64,000 bases of DNA, taken from contig CANNBV010000002.1 of NCBI GenBank assembly GCA_947502975.1, positions 372,001-436,000 on the forward strand, in the 5' to 3' direction. Positions within the stretch are counted from its first letter, which is position 1. The number at the start of each line of letters is the position of its first letter. The notes beneath the pieces are model-generated. The model saw nothing but the letters and a program-made list of their open reading frames with translations, had not been told where the DNA came from and searched no databases. The DNA is from an uncultured Flavobacteriaceae bacterium. Its GTDB lineage: Bacteria; Bacteroidota; Bacteroidia; Flavobacteriales; Flavobacteriaceae. Positions 52,516 to 61,880 of this stretch are shown here, in pieces. The translations under genes and the position numbers were made by a program.

Positions 52516-53082
52516 TTATTTTGAGGCTAATACAACAGCTCTTAATTTTTGCATACATCTGTATTTTTTATTTCGTGCTGTATTTTCTTCTATATTTAAT
52601 TCTTCTGAAATCTCTTTAAGAGATTTTTTTTCAAAATAAAACGTTTTCAATAATTGCTTACATGGTTGCCCTAGATTTTCAAAGGCAGCCATTGTTATTT
52701 TTAACTTTTTATTTTCAGGTTCATTGTATGTTTCGTCGTCTTTCACAGCTCTTAGATTATCCTTATCTAAGGATTTTACATCTTTAAATGATTTCGATCT
52801 TAAAACATCAGTCCATTTATTTTTAGATATTCTGTATAAATAGCCTTGTAAGGCAGTATCATTTTGTGGCTCAAACTTATTTTGTTTTACATGCGTCCAA
52901 ACGGTTATGAATGCTTCTTGATAGATGTCTTTGGCATGAGCTATAGAACCACTATTTTTTAACACTAAAGCTTCAACTTTAGGATAATTACGAGTGTATA
53001 GTTCTTTTAAGACTTTAGCATCATTAGATTTAATCGCGTCAATGAGTTGAGATTGACTTAATACGTGTACTGTTTTCCCCAT
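52516..53082 (-). CDS. ECF-type sigma-70 factor
   Basis: The 188-residue protein has region 2 (KDIYQEAFITVWTHVKQNKF) and region 4 (ISEELNIEENTARNKKYRCM) but no region 1 or 3, which fits an extracytoplasmic-function sigma factor. It is the first gene of the sigma / membrane regulator / CHAT set. Regulation of that operon by its own sigma is likely but not shown here. Confidence 0.9.
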   Translation of the reverse strand: MGKTVHVLSQSQLIDAIKSNDAKVLKELYTRNYPKVEALVLKNSGSIAHAKDIYQEAFITVWTHVKQNKFEPQNDTALQGYLYRISKNKWTDVLRSKSFKDVKSLDKDNLRAVKDDETYNEPENKKLKITMAAFENLGQPCKQLLKTFYFEKKSLKEISEELNIEENTARNKKYRCMQKLRAVVLASK

Positions 53083-53181
53083 GAATTAATAGCTAGAGGA
53101 AATATACAATTATTTCAATTTTTCACAAATACTATACTATCAAATGACTATTAATTCGGTTATCAACTTTATGTTATTAAT

Positions 53182-54237
53182 TTATTTTACGAAAACAGAA
53201 AAAGCTCTACCTAAATTTATTCCATCTGTTAAATTGGTAGCAACGCCGTTTTTCCAAATTTTAGCAGCATCAATTCTGTTTCCTGCCTCCGTTCCTGCTA
53301 TATAAATATTATCATTATGAATAAAAATTGAATGCGCTCTTGCATATTTTGTACCATCGGTTAAATATGTTGCAACTCCATTTTTCCAAACTGTAGCAGC
53401 ATCCTGAAATTGACCACCGATATTTTGCATGCCAACTGCGTAAACATCATTTCCTGATACCAAAACTGCTTCAACTACCGCACTCTTTGTGCCATCTGTG
53501 AGATCTGTTGGAATTCCGTTTTTCCAAATTTTTGCTATTAGTATTTTATCTGTATTATTGTTGTATTCTGAGCCACCAACATAAACATCACTTCCAGATA
53601 CGTAGACAGAACTCGCAGTTGCAAATTTACTACCATCAGTAAGTTGAGTTGCTACCCCATTTTTCCAAACTACAGCTGTAAATTCGAAATTAGGAATTTG
53701 CCATCCTGCAGCATACACATCATTATTTGATACAAAAACTGAAGTAGCTCTAGACTGAAAACCATCCGATAAATCAGTCATAACCCCATTTTTCCATACT
53801 CTGGCATTAAATCCAATAGTTTCCACTTCATCACCAGCTACATAAACGTCGTTATTATCTATAAAAATTGATGCAGAAGTTGAATTTTTACTGCCATCAG
53901 TGAGTTTATCTGGCACTCCGTTTTTCCAAACAGTAGCAATATTAAAAGTACCACTAGACTCGTGTCCAGTTACATATACATCATCTCCAGAAACGAAAAC
54001 AGAACTAGCTGTTCCTGAAGTATTGTTTGAAGCAATATTTCTAGGGGTATTGTTTATCCAAAGTTCTGCAACTGAAGTTAGTTCATCTATAGGTCTTATT
54101 CCAGCAACATACACTTTAGGGCCTGTAGTTTCTTCTTCCATCTCATTACTTTCATTAGTTTCGCTACAACTAAATATTGAGAAAATCATAAGGAAAAACG
54201 TAAAGGATACTATTTTAAATTTATCAAAAGGTTTCAT
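53182..54237 (-). CDS. Lipoprotein with seven WKNG repeats (propeller-like)
   Basis: The 351-residue lipoprotein (lipobox SIFSC, about Cys24) contains seven repeats of about 43 residues. Each has a DVYVAG-type strand, then WKNG, then LTDG and a SVFV strand (for example ATVWKNGVATYLTDGTKYAR). The N-terminal VYVAG and C-terminal SVFVK could close a seven-bladed beta-propeller. DNA shows matching repeated TTTTTCCAAA stretches. Ligand unknown. Confidence 0.8.
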   Translation of the reverse strand: MKPFDKFKIVSFTFFLMIFSIFSCSETNESNEMEEETTGPKVYVAGIRPIDELTSVAELWINNTPRNIASNNTSGTASSVFVSGDDVYVTGHESSGTFNIATVWKNGVPDKLTDGSKNSTSASIFIDNNDVYVAGDEVETIGFNARVWKNGVMTDLSDGFQSRATSVFVSNNDVYAAGWQIPNFEFTAVVWKNGVATQLTDGSKFATASSVYVSGSDVYVGGSEYNNNTDKILIAKIWKNGIPTDLTDGTKSAVVEAVLVSGNDVYAVGMQNIGGQFQDAATVWKNGVATYLTDGTKYARAHSIFIHNDNIYIAGTEAGNRIDAAKIWKNGVATNLTDGINLGRAFSVFVK

Positions 54238-54254
54238 AATTATAATTCGTTTTT

Positions 54255-55037
54255 TTAACTAACATTTGGGTTGTCTGGTTCTGGATCGAAAACATCTGGT
54301 GTACCGTCATTATCTCTATCTGAAAGAGAGTCTCTATCTGGTAGCAGTAATTCAAAACTTATTGGAAAAAATACGTCCATAACTAAATTATCGAATTCGT
54401 TAATTGGGCCAGCAGATATTGAAACGGCAACAGAACTTCCAAACGGCATTGGTACAAGAGCAACCCAAATAATAGCCCTGGTGTTTCCAAATCGTATAGC
54501 TCTAGAGCTAAAAGTTCTTGTAACTCCACCAAAGTCTACAGTTTGAGTTGGAGGAGCGCAATCTACTGTTGGTGTACCATTAAATCCATACTCGTTTACC
54601 ATCAAATCGTTAATAAAAAAAGCTCTTACTTGATCTATATTTGCAGAACCATTAAACGATGTAATTGGGTAGTAGCGCCATAGTACTTTATTTTGAGGAT
54701 TGTTATTTGATCTTCTTAAATCTACACCAAATGCACTATTAGGAATTGATAGTGGAGTGGCTGTATATCCCTGAGGCACTGTGAACCTTAGGTTTGTAAA
54801 AACATCTGGGTGGTTAAATGTACTTTGAGGGTTCGCTACCATAGGAATGCTTGTGAATGGTGCGGGAATACCATGGGCATAATCCCAATACACAGCAGTC
54901 GGTCCTACAAGGTTATTGGTTATGCATTGCACTTGTGGTGTGGCATTTGCAAAATTTACTTCATCAGCATCATTCGAACTGCAGGATGATAATAGTATGA
55001 CTATTGCTAAAAGGCTATATAATTTGAATGCTTTCAT
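54255..55037 (-). CDS. Lipoprotein with C-terminal calcium-type repeats
   Basis: The 260-residue lipoprotein has a lipobox SSCSS and a beta-sandwich middle. Its acidic tail (LPDRDSLSDRDNDGTPDVFD) matches thrombospondin type 3 calcium-binding repeats (DxDxDG). It is probably exposed at the cell surface. It lies 17 bases upstream of the WKNG-repeat gene on the same strand, so the two may form an operon. Confidence 0.78.
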   Translation of the reverse strand: MKAFKLYSLLAIVILLSSCSSNDADEVNFANATPQVQCITNNLVGPTAVYWDYAHGIPAPFTSIPMVANPQSTFNHPDVFTNLRFTVPQGYTATPLSIPNSAFGVDLRRSNNNPQNKVLWRYYPITSFNGSANIDQVRAFFINDLMVNEYGFNGTPTVDCAPPTQTVDFGGVTRTFSSRAIRFGNTRAIIWVALVPMPFGSSVAVSISAGPINEFDNLVMDVFFPISFELLLPDRDSLSDRDNDGTPDVFDPEPDNPNVS

Positions 55038-55103
55038 AATATGAGGTTTTAATTAATTAGTGTTTATAGGTACATCGAGATATTTTTAAAATGTCATCAA
55101 TTT

Positions 55104-56267
55104 TTAATTTTGATTGTTATATTGAGTCCATTCTTGAGTATTCATCGTGTTATCAATGTTGGGATTGTATAATGAATTATCTGTTCCCATATATTCGTTG
55201 TTTTGATTCACCCAGTAATAATCGTTCTGTCCTTCGGCATAGTATTGCTGCCCTGTATTTGGGTTTGAAATAGTACTGCGCTCCCAAATACCATTATTTA
55301 CAGATTTTGAATGCCCAGAACTATTCATATTATTTCTGCGTTTCCAACTTTCAAAACTACTGTCTGGAATAGAACTATAGGTATTTGCAAGATTTCTATT
55401 GGCTTGACCTTGTGCATTTATAGCTGCCATACGTTGCTGATGTTGTGCGGCACCTTGTCTTGATTGTTGAGCGTAAAAGTTATTATTGGTTTTCACCCAT
55501 TGCGGATTAATTTGAAAATTTACTAATGAGTTAATAAAAGCCTTTTTTGCTGTTTCATAGTTGTGCTTAGGTGCGCCCATTGCATTGAGAGTGTAACCCC
55601 AATCCATACCTCCAGCAGTTGGATAATGGGTAGTGAAATAACGAATGACACCAATAGATTTACCTCCATTTTTATCTTCCCATTCTAGAGCTACACATTG
55701 AAATTGTTTGTTTTCAGGAATGCCCTTAAAAAGATAACTATCAAAGCGTTTATCAAACTGTGCAAGTGCTTGCAGTGGAAATTGGTTTAACAAGGTCATG
55801 CCTTGAGATTTTGCATATGGAAAAATATCTTCTTGTAAAACTCTATTTAAATTTTTTACAGGTGCTACACGTCTGCCACCTTGTTGTGTGTTGTAATTTA
55901 GTTGTTGATTACTTGAATAGAAGTAAGAGATAAAACGTTCGCCATATACTTTAACACCGTCATTTGATTCAAATTGAATACCATCTTTGCTATTTCTCTT
56001 TATCTTCCAGTTTTTAGGAATAGGCATAATTCCAACTGGAATTCCAAACTGCTTACTCATCACTTTATAACCTTTTAGTTTAGGGATATTACCGTCAGAT
56101 GGAGTCATATTGTTTTTAGGTGTATTATAATCTGACTCAATATCTTCCTCAAAGTAAGTTTCAGAGTCATAATCATATTCTGCAAAATCACGGTTATTTT
56201 GTTGATCTTGCCCACAAGAAAAAAGCAGTACTAACAATAGTATTAAAGGAGGTGTCAAAGTTTTCAT
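55104..56267 (-). CDS. Lipoprotein with Gln/Asn-rich tail
   Basis: The 387-residue lipoprotein has the signal LLFSC (about Cys18) and an acidic leader (about residues 25-45). A domain with GIPVGIMPIPKNWKIKRNSK and a long Gln/Asn/Tyr-rich C-terminal region (NTGQQYYAEGQNDYYWVNQN) follow. No family was recognised. Low complexity at the C-terminus suggests a flexible or aggregating tail. Confidence 0.7.
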   Translation of the reverse strand: MKTLTPPLILLLVLLFSCGQDQQNNRDFAEYDYDSETYFEEDIESDYNTPKNNMTPSDGNIPKLKGYKVMSKQFGIPVGIMPIPKNWKIKRNSKDGIQFESNDGVKVYGERFISYFYSSNQQLNYNTQQGGRRVAPVKNLNRVLQEDIFPYAKSQGMTLLNQFPLQALAQFDKRFDSYLFKGIPENKQFQCVALEWEDKNGGKSIGVIRYFTTHYPTAGGMDWGYTLNAMGAPKHNYETAKKAFINSLVNFQINPQWVKTNNNFYAQQSRQGAAQHQQRMAAINAQGQANRNLANTYSSIPDSSFESWKRRNNMNSSGHSKSVNNGIWERSTISNPNTGQQYYAEGQNDYYWVNQNNEYMGTDNSLYNPNIDNTMNTQEWTQYNNQN

Positions 56268-56366
56268 AATAAGAATATCTAATACGGTTATACAATCATT
56301 TATACAACTACATCGAAAGCATTTAAAAATGTCATCATCCTATTTAAGTTTTAGTATTTTTGTGGT

Positions 56367-56744
56367 ATGAGTAAACCACTTTCAAAACAAGAGTTGCATA
56401 ACCTTGCAATGAATCACGTTGGAAAAGATTTAGAGCAACGTGGCTTTGAGTTCGTAGCTATAAATAGTAAGCTGAAAAGGCACCCGCAGTTTGTGTGTAT
56501 TGATAAAAACAGTCAATATTTTTTTGTGGTGGTGCGCGCAGTTGTGCTGCCAGAAAATCCAAATAATTATGATGTGGTATGGATGGAGTCTTTTAAAAAG
56601 CATGCTTTTGAAAAAGATGCTAAAGTACTCTATGCCGGTGTTGGTCTGGGTAATCCTGATGGTGAAGACTTACCAATTTATCTAAATGAAGCGTATTTAA
56701 TTGAATATAATGGGATTCAGTATATAGAATCAAACCTAAATTAA
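56367..56744 (+). CDS. Conserved small protein upstream of apbE
   Basis: The 125-residue protein has LAMNHVGKDLEQRGFEFVAI and VVVRAVVLPENPNNYDVVWM. Its last codon abuts the apbE start, so the two are co-translated. In flavobacterial annotation a protein of this size is sometimes labelled NQR subunit F because it neighbours nqr; the sequence shows no Fe-S or flavin motif, so I do not accept that. Function unknown. Confidence 0.65.
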   Translation: MSKPLSKQELHNLAMNHVGKDLEQRGFEFVAINSKLKRHPQFVCIDKNSQYFFVVVRAVVLPENPNNYDVVWMESFKKHAFEKDAKVLYAGVGLGNPDGEDLPIYLNEAYLIEYNGIQYIESNLN

Positions 56745-57740
56745 ATGAAGAAGATAGTAATATGTCTCTTAGTTTTTGTCACCGTTATTTCCTGTAAAAA
56801 ACAACAAGACAAAAAAGTCAAAACATTTGAAAATACTAATTTATCAGGTATTGTATTTGGTACATCATATAGCGCTGTTTATGATTCTGAAATAGATTAC
56901 ACAAAGCAATTTGATAGTCTGTTTGATGCGATAAATAGTTCTCTGTCTACATATATTCCTAATTCTGATATTTCAAAATTGAATAGAAATGAATACGTAA
57001 CTATAGATGCACATTTTGAAGTGGTTTTTTTAAAATCTAAAGAAATTTATAAAGCGACTAAAGGTGTTTTTGACCCAACAATTGGAGATGTTGTTAATGC
57101 TTGGAGTTTTGGAGCCGATAAAAATAAATTTTTGACAGATAGCGCTACTATTGAAAATTTAATGACGTCTGTGGGGTTTAATAAAGTAATGCTAATTGAT
57201 GGTAAAATTGCCAAACAGCCAAAAACGTATTTAGAGTTTAATGCCATAGCCAAAGGATATGGTGTTGATGTTATTTCTGAATTTTTAGAAAGTAAAAACA
57301 TCAACAACTACTTAGTTGAAATTGGAGGCGAAATTCGGGTAAGTGGTGAAAATAAAGAAAAGCATAAACCTTGGCGTGTTGGTTTAGATGAGCCAAGATT
57401 TGATGGAGGTCAATCGGTTTTTAAAGCTGTAAATTTGAAAGATGAAGCCATGGCTACTTCTGGAACCTACCGAAAATTTAAAGTAGATGACAATGGTAAT
57501 AAATATGCGCATATTATTAATACAAAAACAGGGTATCCTACGAAAACAAATGTTTTAAGTGTTTCAGTAATAGCTAAAGACTGTATGACTGCCGATGGTT
57601 ATGCCACTGCTTTTCAAGCTATGGGTGTTGAAGGCGTAAAAACGTTTTTACAGAATCACCCAGAGTTAAAGGTCTTTTTGATTTTTGAAAATGAAAATAA
57701 AGCGTTAGAAACTCTAAGCTTAAATGGGTTTCCAGAGTAA
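56745..57740 (+). CDS. apbE: FAD:protein FMN transferase
   Basis: The 331-residue lipoprotein (lipobox VISC, Cys16) belongs to the ApbE family, which attaches FMN to Thr of NqrB and NqrC outside the membrane. Signature parts are VFDPTIGDVVNAWSFG, YLEFNAIAKGYGVDVISEFL, YLVEIGGEIRVSGENKEK and MTADGYATAFQAMG. This is the partner for NqrB Thr227 and NqrC Thr223. It lies about 9 kb from nqrF rather than next to it. Confidence 0.94.
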   Translation: MKKIVICLLVFVTVISCKKQQDKKVKTFENTNLSGIVFGTSYSAVYDSEIDYTKQFDSLFDAINSSLSTYIPNSDISKLNRNEYVTIDAHFEVVFLKSKEIYKATKGVFDPTIGDVVNAWSFGADKNKFLTDSATIENLMTSVGFNKVMLIDGKIAKQPKTYLEFNAIAKGYGVDVISEFLESKNINNYLVEIGGEIRVSGENKEKHKPWRVGLDEPRFDGGQSVFKAVNLKDEAMATSGTYRKFKVDDNGNKYAHIINTKTGYPTKTNVLSVSVIAKDCMTADGYATAFQAMGVEGVKTFLQNHPELKVFLIFENENKALETLSLNGFPE

Positions 57741-57741
57741 T

Positions 57742-58506
57742 TTATTTTGAAACAACTGGAATAATCTCCCCTTTAGCTAAACAATATTTTTCTACTAAAC
57801 TATCAGAAAGGGTTGTTGTATAATCTACTTCATCAACCTTAAAACCAATACTACGGAGTTTATTAAAATAGTCTCTTCCATATACACGAACATGGTCGTA
57901 TTGTCCGAAGATTTTTGCACGTTCTTTTTTGTCTGTTATCGAATTATCTTCAAAAGTAGTTTCTCGATTTAAGTCTTGCGGAATTTGAAAAATGCCGTAT
58001 CCACCGGGTTTTAGGATACGATATAATTCTTGCATGGCTTTAGTATCATCTGGTATGTGTTCTAAAACATGATTGCATAAAATCACATCAAATTCTTCAT
58101 CTTTAAAAGGCAAATCACAAATATCTGCTTTCACATCTGCTAAAGGAGAATATAAATCTGTAGTTATATACTCAAGATTGCTCATTTTTCTAAATCGCTT
58201 GTAAAATGCTTGTTCAGGCGCAAAATGTAATAATCTCAACTGCTCTGAAAAGAAATTGGTTTCTTGTTGCAAATACAGCCAAAGTAATCTGTGACGTTCT
58301 AATGATAGTGTAGAAGGCGACAGTACATTATGACGTTGTGTGCCATAGCCATAGGGTAAAAATGTTTTAAAGCTTTTACCATCAATGGGATCGGTGAATT
58401 TTTTTCCTTTTAATAAGAATGCTAATATAGGACGTACTACATAGCTCAACCTTATTAGCAAAGGTCTTGGGACTATGTTGAGTATGATTTTGAAAATTTT
58501 TTTCAT
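57742..58506 (-). CDS. SAM-dependent class I methyltransferase
   Basis: The 254-residue enzyme has the methyltransferase core: HFAPEQAFYKRFRKMSNLEY, DICDLPFKDEEFDVILCNHV and LEHIPDDTKAMQELYRILKP, and ends GGYGIFQIPQDL. The N-terminal basic hydrophobic stretch may associate with the membrane. The substrate is unknown. It starts a minus-strand run with the cupin, map and HAD-type genes (58512 onward). Confidence 0.85.
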   Translation of the reverse strand: MKKIFKIILNIVPRPLLIRLSYVVRPILAFLLKGKKFTDPIDGKSFKTFLPYGYGTQRHNVLSPSTLSLERHRLLWLYLQQETNFFSEQLRLLHFAPEQAFYKRFRKMSNLEYITTDLYSPLADVKADICDLPFKDEEFDVILCNHVLEHIPDDTKAMQELYRILKPGGYGIFQIPQDLNRETTFEDNSITDKKERAKIFGQYDHVRVYGRDYFNKLRSIGFKVDEVDYTTTLSDSLVEKYCLAKGEIIPVVSK

Positions 58507-58511
58507 GTAGA

Positions 58512-58823
58512 TTATTTGTAATCTTCACGAACAGGGCAAAAAGTGTCAATTACGGTACAATCTGTTATAGCTCTAGCACTATGTAAAGCATTAGAAGGTA
58601 TAATAATAATACTGCCTGGTTTTAAAATTTCAGTTTTTCCATCAATAGTCATTTCTAATTCTCCAGAGATAACTTGAGATGTTTGTTCGTGTACATGAGA
58701 ATGTAAAGGCATGATAGCACCTTTATCAATACTTACATAACCTACAGTGAAAGATGTTGTGTGTACATATTTTCCCGAAACACCTTCAACTAATTTTTTA
58801 CTTGGTATATTAGATAAATTCAT
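58512..58823 (-). CDS. Cupin-domain protein
   Basis: The 103-residue single cupin barrel has the metal motif MPLHSHVHEQTSQVISGELE followed by GKTEILKPGSIIIIPSNALH, with His residues placed for a metal site. Function in the family varies; none is proposed. It is five bases upstream of the methyltransferase gene. Confidence 0.88.
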   Translation of the reverse strand: MNLSNIPSKKLVEGVSGKYVHTTSFTVGYVSIDKGAIMPLHSHVHEQTSQVISGELEMTIDGKTEILKPGSIIIIPSNALHSARAITDCTVIDTFCPVREDYK

Positions 58824-58834
58824 TCTGTAAAAAA

Positions 58835-59653
58835 CTACAATACTAAAATCTCTTGTCTAAACTCATCTTCCTCATTACTTTTTATACCCAAAGCATCATA
58901 TATATATGCAAAGGTGGAAAGTAATTCTGGTTTTCCATCAACTAAAGCAACATCATGTTCAAAATGTGCCGACGGCAAATTATCTAAAGTAGTTATTGTC
59001 CAACCATCTCTGTGCTGTTTTATGCGCTGTGTTCCCATATTAATCATGGGTTCAATAGCTACAACCATACCTTCAACAAATTTCTTGCCTCGACCTCTTC
59101 GTCCATAATTTGGCATTTCCGGATCCTCATGCATTTTTTGTCCTAGACCATGACCTACCAATTCCCTTACTACACCATAACCATGCGATTCACAATATTG
59201 TTGAATAGCATAACCAACATCCCCCACACGATTATTTATTTTGAATTCTCTGATTCCTATGTATAAGGACTCTTTTGTTACTTTCAATAGTTTCTCAACT
59301 TCAGGAGAAATTTCTCCAACAGGAAATGTATAGGCATGATCTCCATAAAACCCATTTTTAAGAGCACCGCAATCAATAGAAATAATATCACCTTCAACTA
59401 GAGATTCACTATTTGGAATACCATGAACTACCTGAGAATTAGGACTCATGCATAACGTATTCGGAAAATCATATAAACCTAAAAAACCAGGTACTGCACC
59501 TTGATCTCTGATACATTCTTCCGCAATCTTATCAAGTTGTAATGTAGTAACACCTGGCTTAATTGCTTTAGCAACCTCACCTAAGGTTTTAGAAACTATT
59601 AATGCACTTTGGCGCATCAGTTCTATTTCTTCTCTGGTTTTTATTTTAATCAT
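58835..59653 (-). CDS. map: Methionine aminopeptidase, type I
   Basis: The 272-residue enzyme removes initiator methionine. Metal ligands appear in SIDCGALKNGFYGDHAYTFP (Asp pair), LVGHGLGQKMHEDPEMPNYG (His) and VVAIEPMINMG with FEHDVALV (Glu). The usual position of map beside secY/infA is not seen here; the gene lies in a mixed run. It overlaps the HAD-type gene by four bases. Confidence 0.95.
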   Translation of the reverse strand: MIKIKTREEIELMRQSALIVSKTLGEVAKAIKPGVTTLQLDKIAEECIRDQGAVPGFLGLYDFPNTLCMSPNSQVVHGIPNSESLVEGDIISIDCGALKNGFYGDHAYTFPVGEISPEVEKLLKVTKESLYIGIREFKINNRVGDVGYAIQQYCESHGYGVVRELVGHGLGQKMHEDPEMPNYGRRGRGKKFVEGMVVAIEPMINMGTQRIKQHRDGWTITTLDNLPSAHFEHDVALVDGKPELLSTFAYIYDALGIKSNEEDEFRQEILVL

Positions 59654-60063
59654 GATCTAAAAAAATCTAGAAAGCTTTTTCTTTTTTTATACTCCAAAGG
59701 TTTTGCATCACTTTCCGTTAGTAATTGATATATTTCGCCCCAACCATAAAACCCTCCAACGTTTCTGTCATCGATAAATAAATCTGCATTTATTTTTCTA
59801 CTGATATCGTTAGTGTATTCTTCTTCTGGAAAACTCTTGTTTACAGCATAAAACTTAATGCCATTGTCTTCACAGAATTTTACAGCTTCATCTAACTTAT
59901 CACCGCATCTATAGGTCCACAAAATAAGACGATGTCCTTCTTCTTGGAGCTTTTTTAATGTTTCAAAAGCAAACATTTGTGGCTTGCCTATTCTGGGATA
60001 AGCATCTTCCACAATGGTGCCATCAAAATCAACAGCTATAAGTAATGTGTCGGTAAAATTCAT
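59650..60063 (-). CDS. HAD-like hydrolase
   Basis: The 137-residue protein has the HAD motif LIAVDFDGTIVEDAYPRIGK, a Ser/Thr position in RLILWTYRCGD, and DLFIDDRNVGG as acidic motif III. It is shorter than phosphatases with a cap and resembles BT0820-like small HAD proteins. Substrate unknown. Overlap with map suggests an operon. Confidence 0.82.
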   Translation of the reverse strand: MNFTDTLLIAVDFDGTIVEDAYPRIGKPQMFAFETLKKLQEEGHRLILWTYRCGDKLDEAVKFCEDNGIKFYAVNKSFPEEEYTNDISRKINADLFIDDRNVGGFYGWGEIYQLLTESDAKPLEYKKRKSFLDFFRS

Positions 60064-60112
60064 CCTATTTGGGGTTTAATATCCACAAAGGTAATTCTTT
60101 TTCGAAAATGGT

Positions 60113-61630
60113 TTATACCAAAGCGTGTTGTGTCATTGCTTCTGGTTGTGGAACACCTATAAGTTTTAGAATTGTTGGTGCTAAATCACCTAAAATTCCA
60201 TCTTTTATATCTTTTAAATCCTTATCAATTAAAATGATTGGTACTGGATTTGTTGTATGTGCAGTATTAGGCGACCCATCAGGGTTTATCATGGTTTCAC
60301 AATTGCCATGATCCGCAATTAACAATGTCGTGTAATCGTTTTCTAAAGCAGTACTCACTACTTCTTTTACGCATTCATCTACTGCTTCACAGGCTTTTAT
60401 TGCCGCCTCCATAACTCCTGTGTGACCTACCATATCGCCATTGGCAAAATTTAAACATACAAAATCAACTTCGCCTTTTTGTAATTCAGGAACAAGTGCA
60501 TCCTTTAATTCATATGCACTCATTTCCGGTTTTAAATCGTATGTAGCTACCTTAGGAGAGTTTCTCAAAATACGTTGCTCGCCTTCAAAAGGTTCCTCAC
60601 GACCGCCTGAAAAGAAAAAGGTGACATGAGGATATTTTTCAGTTTCAGCAATTCTGATTTGTTTCTTATTGTGCTTTTCCAATACTTCACCTAAGGTTTC
60701 ACTTAAATTATCTTTATTGAAAATTACATTTACATTTTTGTACTCATCATTATAGTTGGTAAGCGTAACATAATGTAAATCTAATTTCTTCATATTATGC
60801 TCAGGGAAGTCTTTTTGAGATAATACTTCTGTTAATTCACGACCTCTATCTGTTCTAAAATTGAAGAAAATAATAACATCACCTTCCTTTATCTGCGTAA
60901 GAGGTGCATTGTTTTTATCAGTTGCAATAATAGGTTTAATAAACTCATCTGTAATATCGTTATTGTAACTTTTTTTGATAGATGCAGCTATATCATCTGA
61001 TGTTTCTCCTTTGGCACTCACTAATGCATCATATACTAATTTTATACGTTCCCAGCGTTTATCTCTATCCATAGCATAGTAACGTCCTGAGATCGTAGCA
61101 ATTTTAGTGTTGGTATTTTCGATGTGAGATTGTAGTTGCTCTACAAAACCAGCACCAGATTTAGGGTCTACATCACGACCGTCAGTAAATCCATGAACAT
61201 AAGAATGTTTAACACCAGCTTCTTGAGCTGCATCAACTAAACCAATAAGATGATTGATATGTGAGTGTACACCACCATTACTCAGCAAGCCTAAAAAATG
61301 TACATCTTTATCATTTGTTTTTGCATAATTAAATGCATCTACTAAAACTTGTTCTTTATTTAGCGTTTTATTTTCAACAGCTAAATTTACTTTTACCAAA
61401 TCTTGATACACAATTCTACCAGCTCCAAGATTCATGTGTCCTACTTCACTATTTCCCATTTGTCCTTCTGGTAAACCAACATGTAAACCGTCGGTTCTAA
61501 GAGAAGCGCTTGGATATTTCGTGTATAAACTATCTATGAATGGTGTATTTGCGTTATCAATTGCAGAAACTTTTGGGTCAGGAGATTTTCCCCAACCATC
61601 AAGTATCATTAGAATGGTTTTTTTGTTCAT
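60113..61630 (-). CDS. gpmI: Phosphoglycerate mutase, 2,3-bisphosphoglycerate-independent
   Basis: The 505-residue glycolytic enzyme interconverts 2- and 3-phosphoglycerate. It begins MNKKTILMILDGWGKSPDPK, has the phosphorylated Ser in MGNSEVGHMNLGAGRIVYQD, and ends with metal ligands in LLIADHGNCETMINPDGSPN. A TATCTTTG box (61654-61661) lies upstream. Length is normal. Confidence 0.98.
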   Translation of the reverse strand: MNKKTILMILDGWGKSPDPKVSAIDNANTPFIDSLYTKYPSASLRTDGLHVGLPEGQMGNSEVGHMNLGAGRIVYQDLVKVNLAVENKTLNKEQVLVDAFNYAKTNDKDVHFLGLLSNGGVHSHINHLIGLVDAAQEAGVKHSYVHGFTDGRDVDPKSGAGFVEQLQSHIENTNTKIATISGRYYAMDRDKRWERIKLVYDALVSAKGETSDDIAASIKKSYNNDITDEFIKPIIATDKNNAPLTQIKEGDVIIFFNFRTDRGRELTEVLSQKDFPEHNMKKLDLHYVTLTNYNDEYKNVNVIFNKDNLSETLGEVLEKHNKKQIRIAETEKYPHVTFFFSGGREEPFEGEQRILRNSPKVATYDLKPEMSAYELKDALVPELQKGEVDFVCLNFANGDMVGHTGVMEAAIKACEAVDECVKEVVSTALENDYTTLLIADHGNCETMINPDGSPNTAHTTNPVPIILIDKDLKDIKDGILGDLAPTILKLIGVPQPEAMTQHALV

Positions 61631-61653
61631 TTGTATTGGTTTAATTTAAGCCC

Positions 61654-61661
61654 CAAAGATA
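61654..61661 (-). promoter_or_regulatory. -7 promoter element for gpmI
   Basis: On the minus strand this reads TATCTTTG, matching TAnnTTTG, 24 bases from the gpmI start. Confidence 0.6.
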
Positions 61662-61880
61662 AGGTTTTTAAAGGGATTATAGACGAAAATGTTGTTTAAA
61701 AACTACGGTGTTTTGATCTAATAAATACAAATTTTGGAAAATTTAAAAAGTCTTAAAAAGTCATAAAAAACGTTAAAAAAATGTTATTTAAGATTTTATA
61801 GTGTAACAAATTAAATTTTTAGTCGTCTCTTTAGTATAATCAAAAAAACAAATCATTAATCAAAATCAAATTCTTTCATC

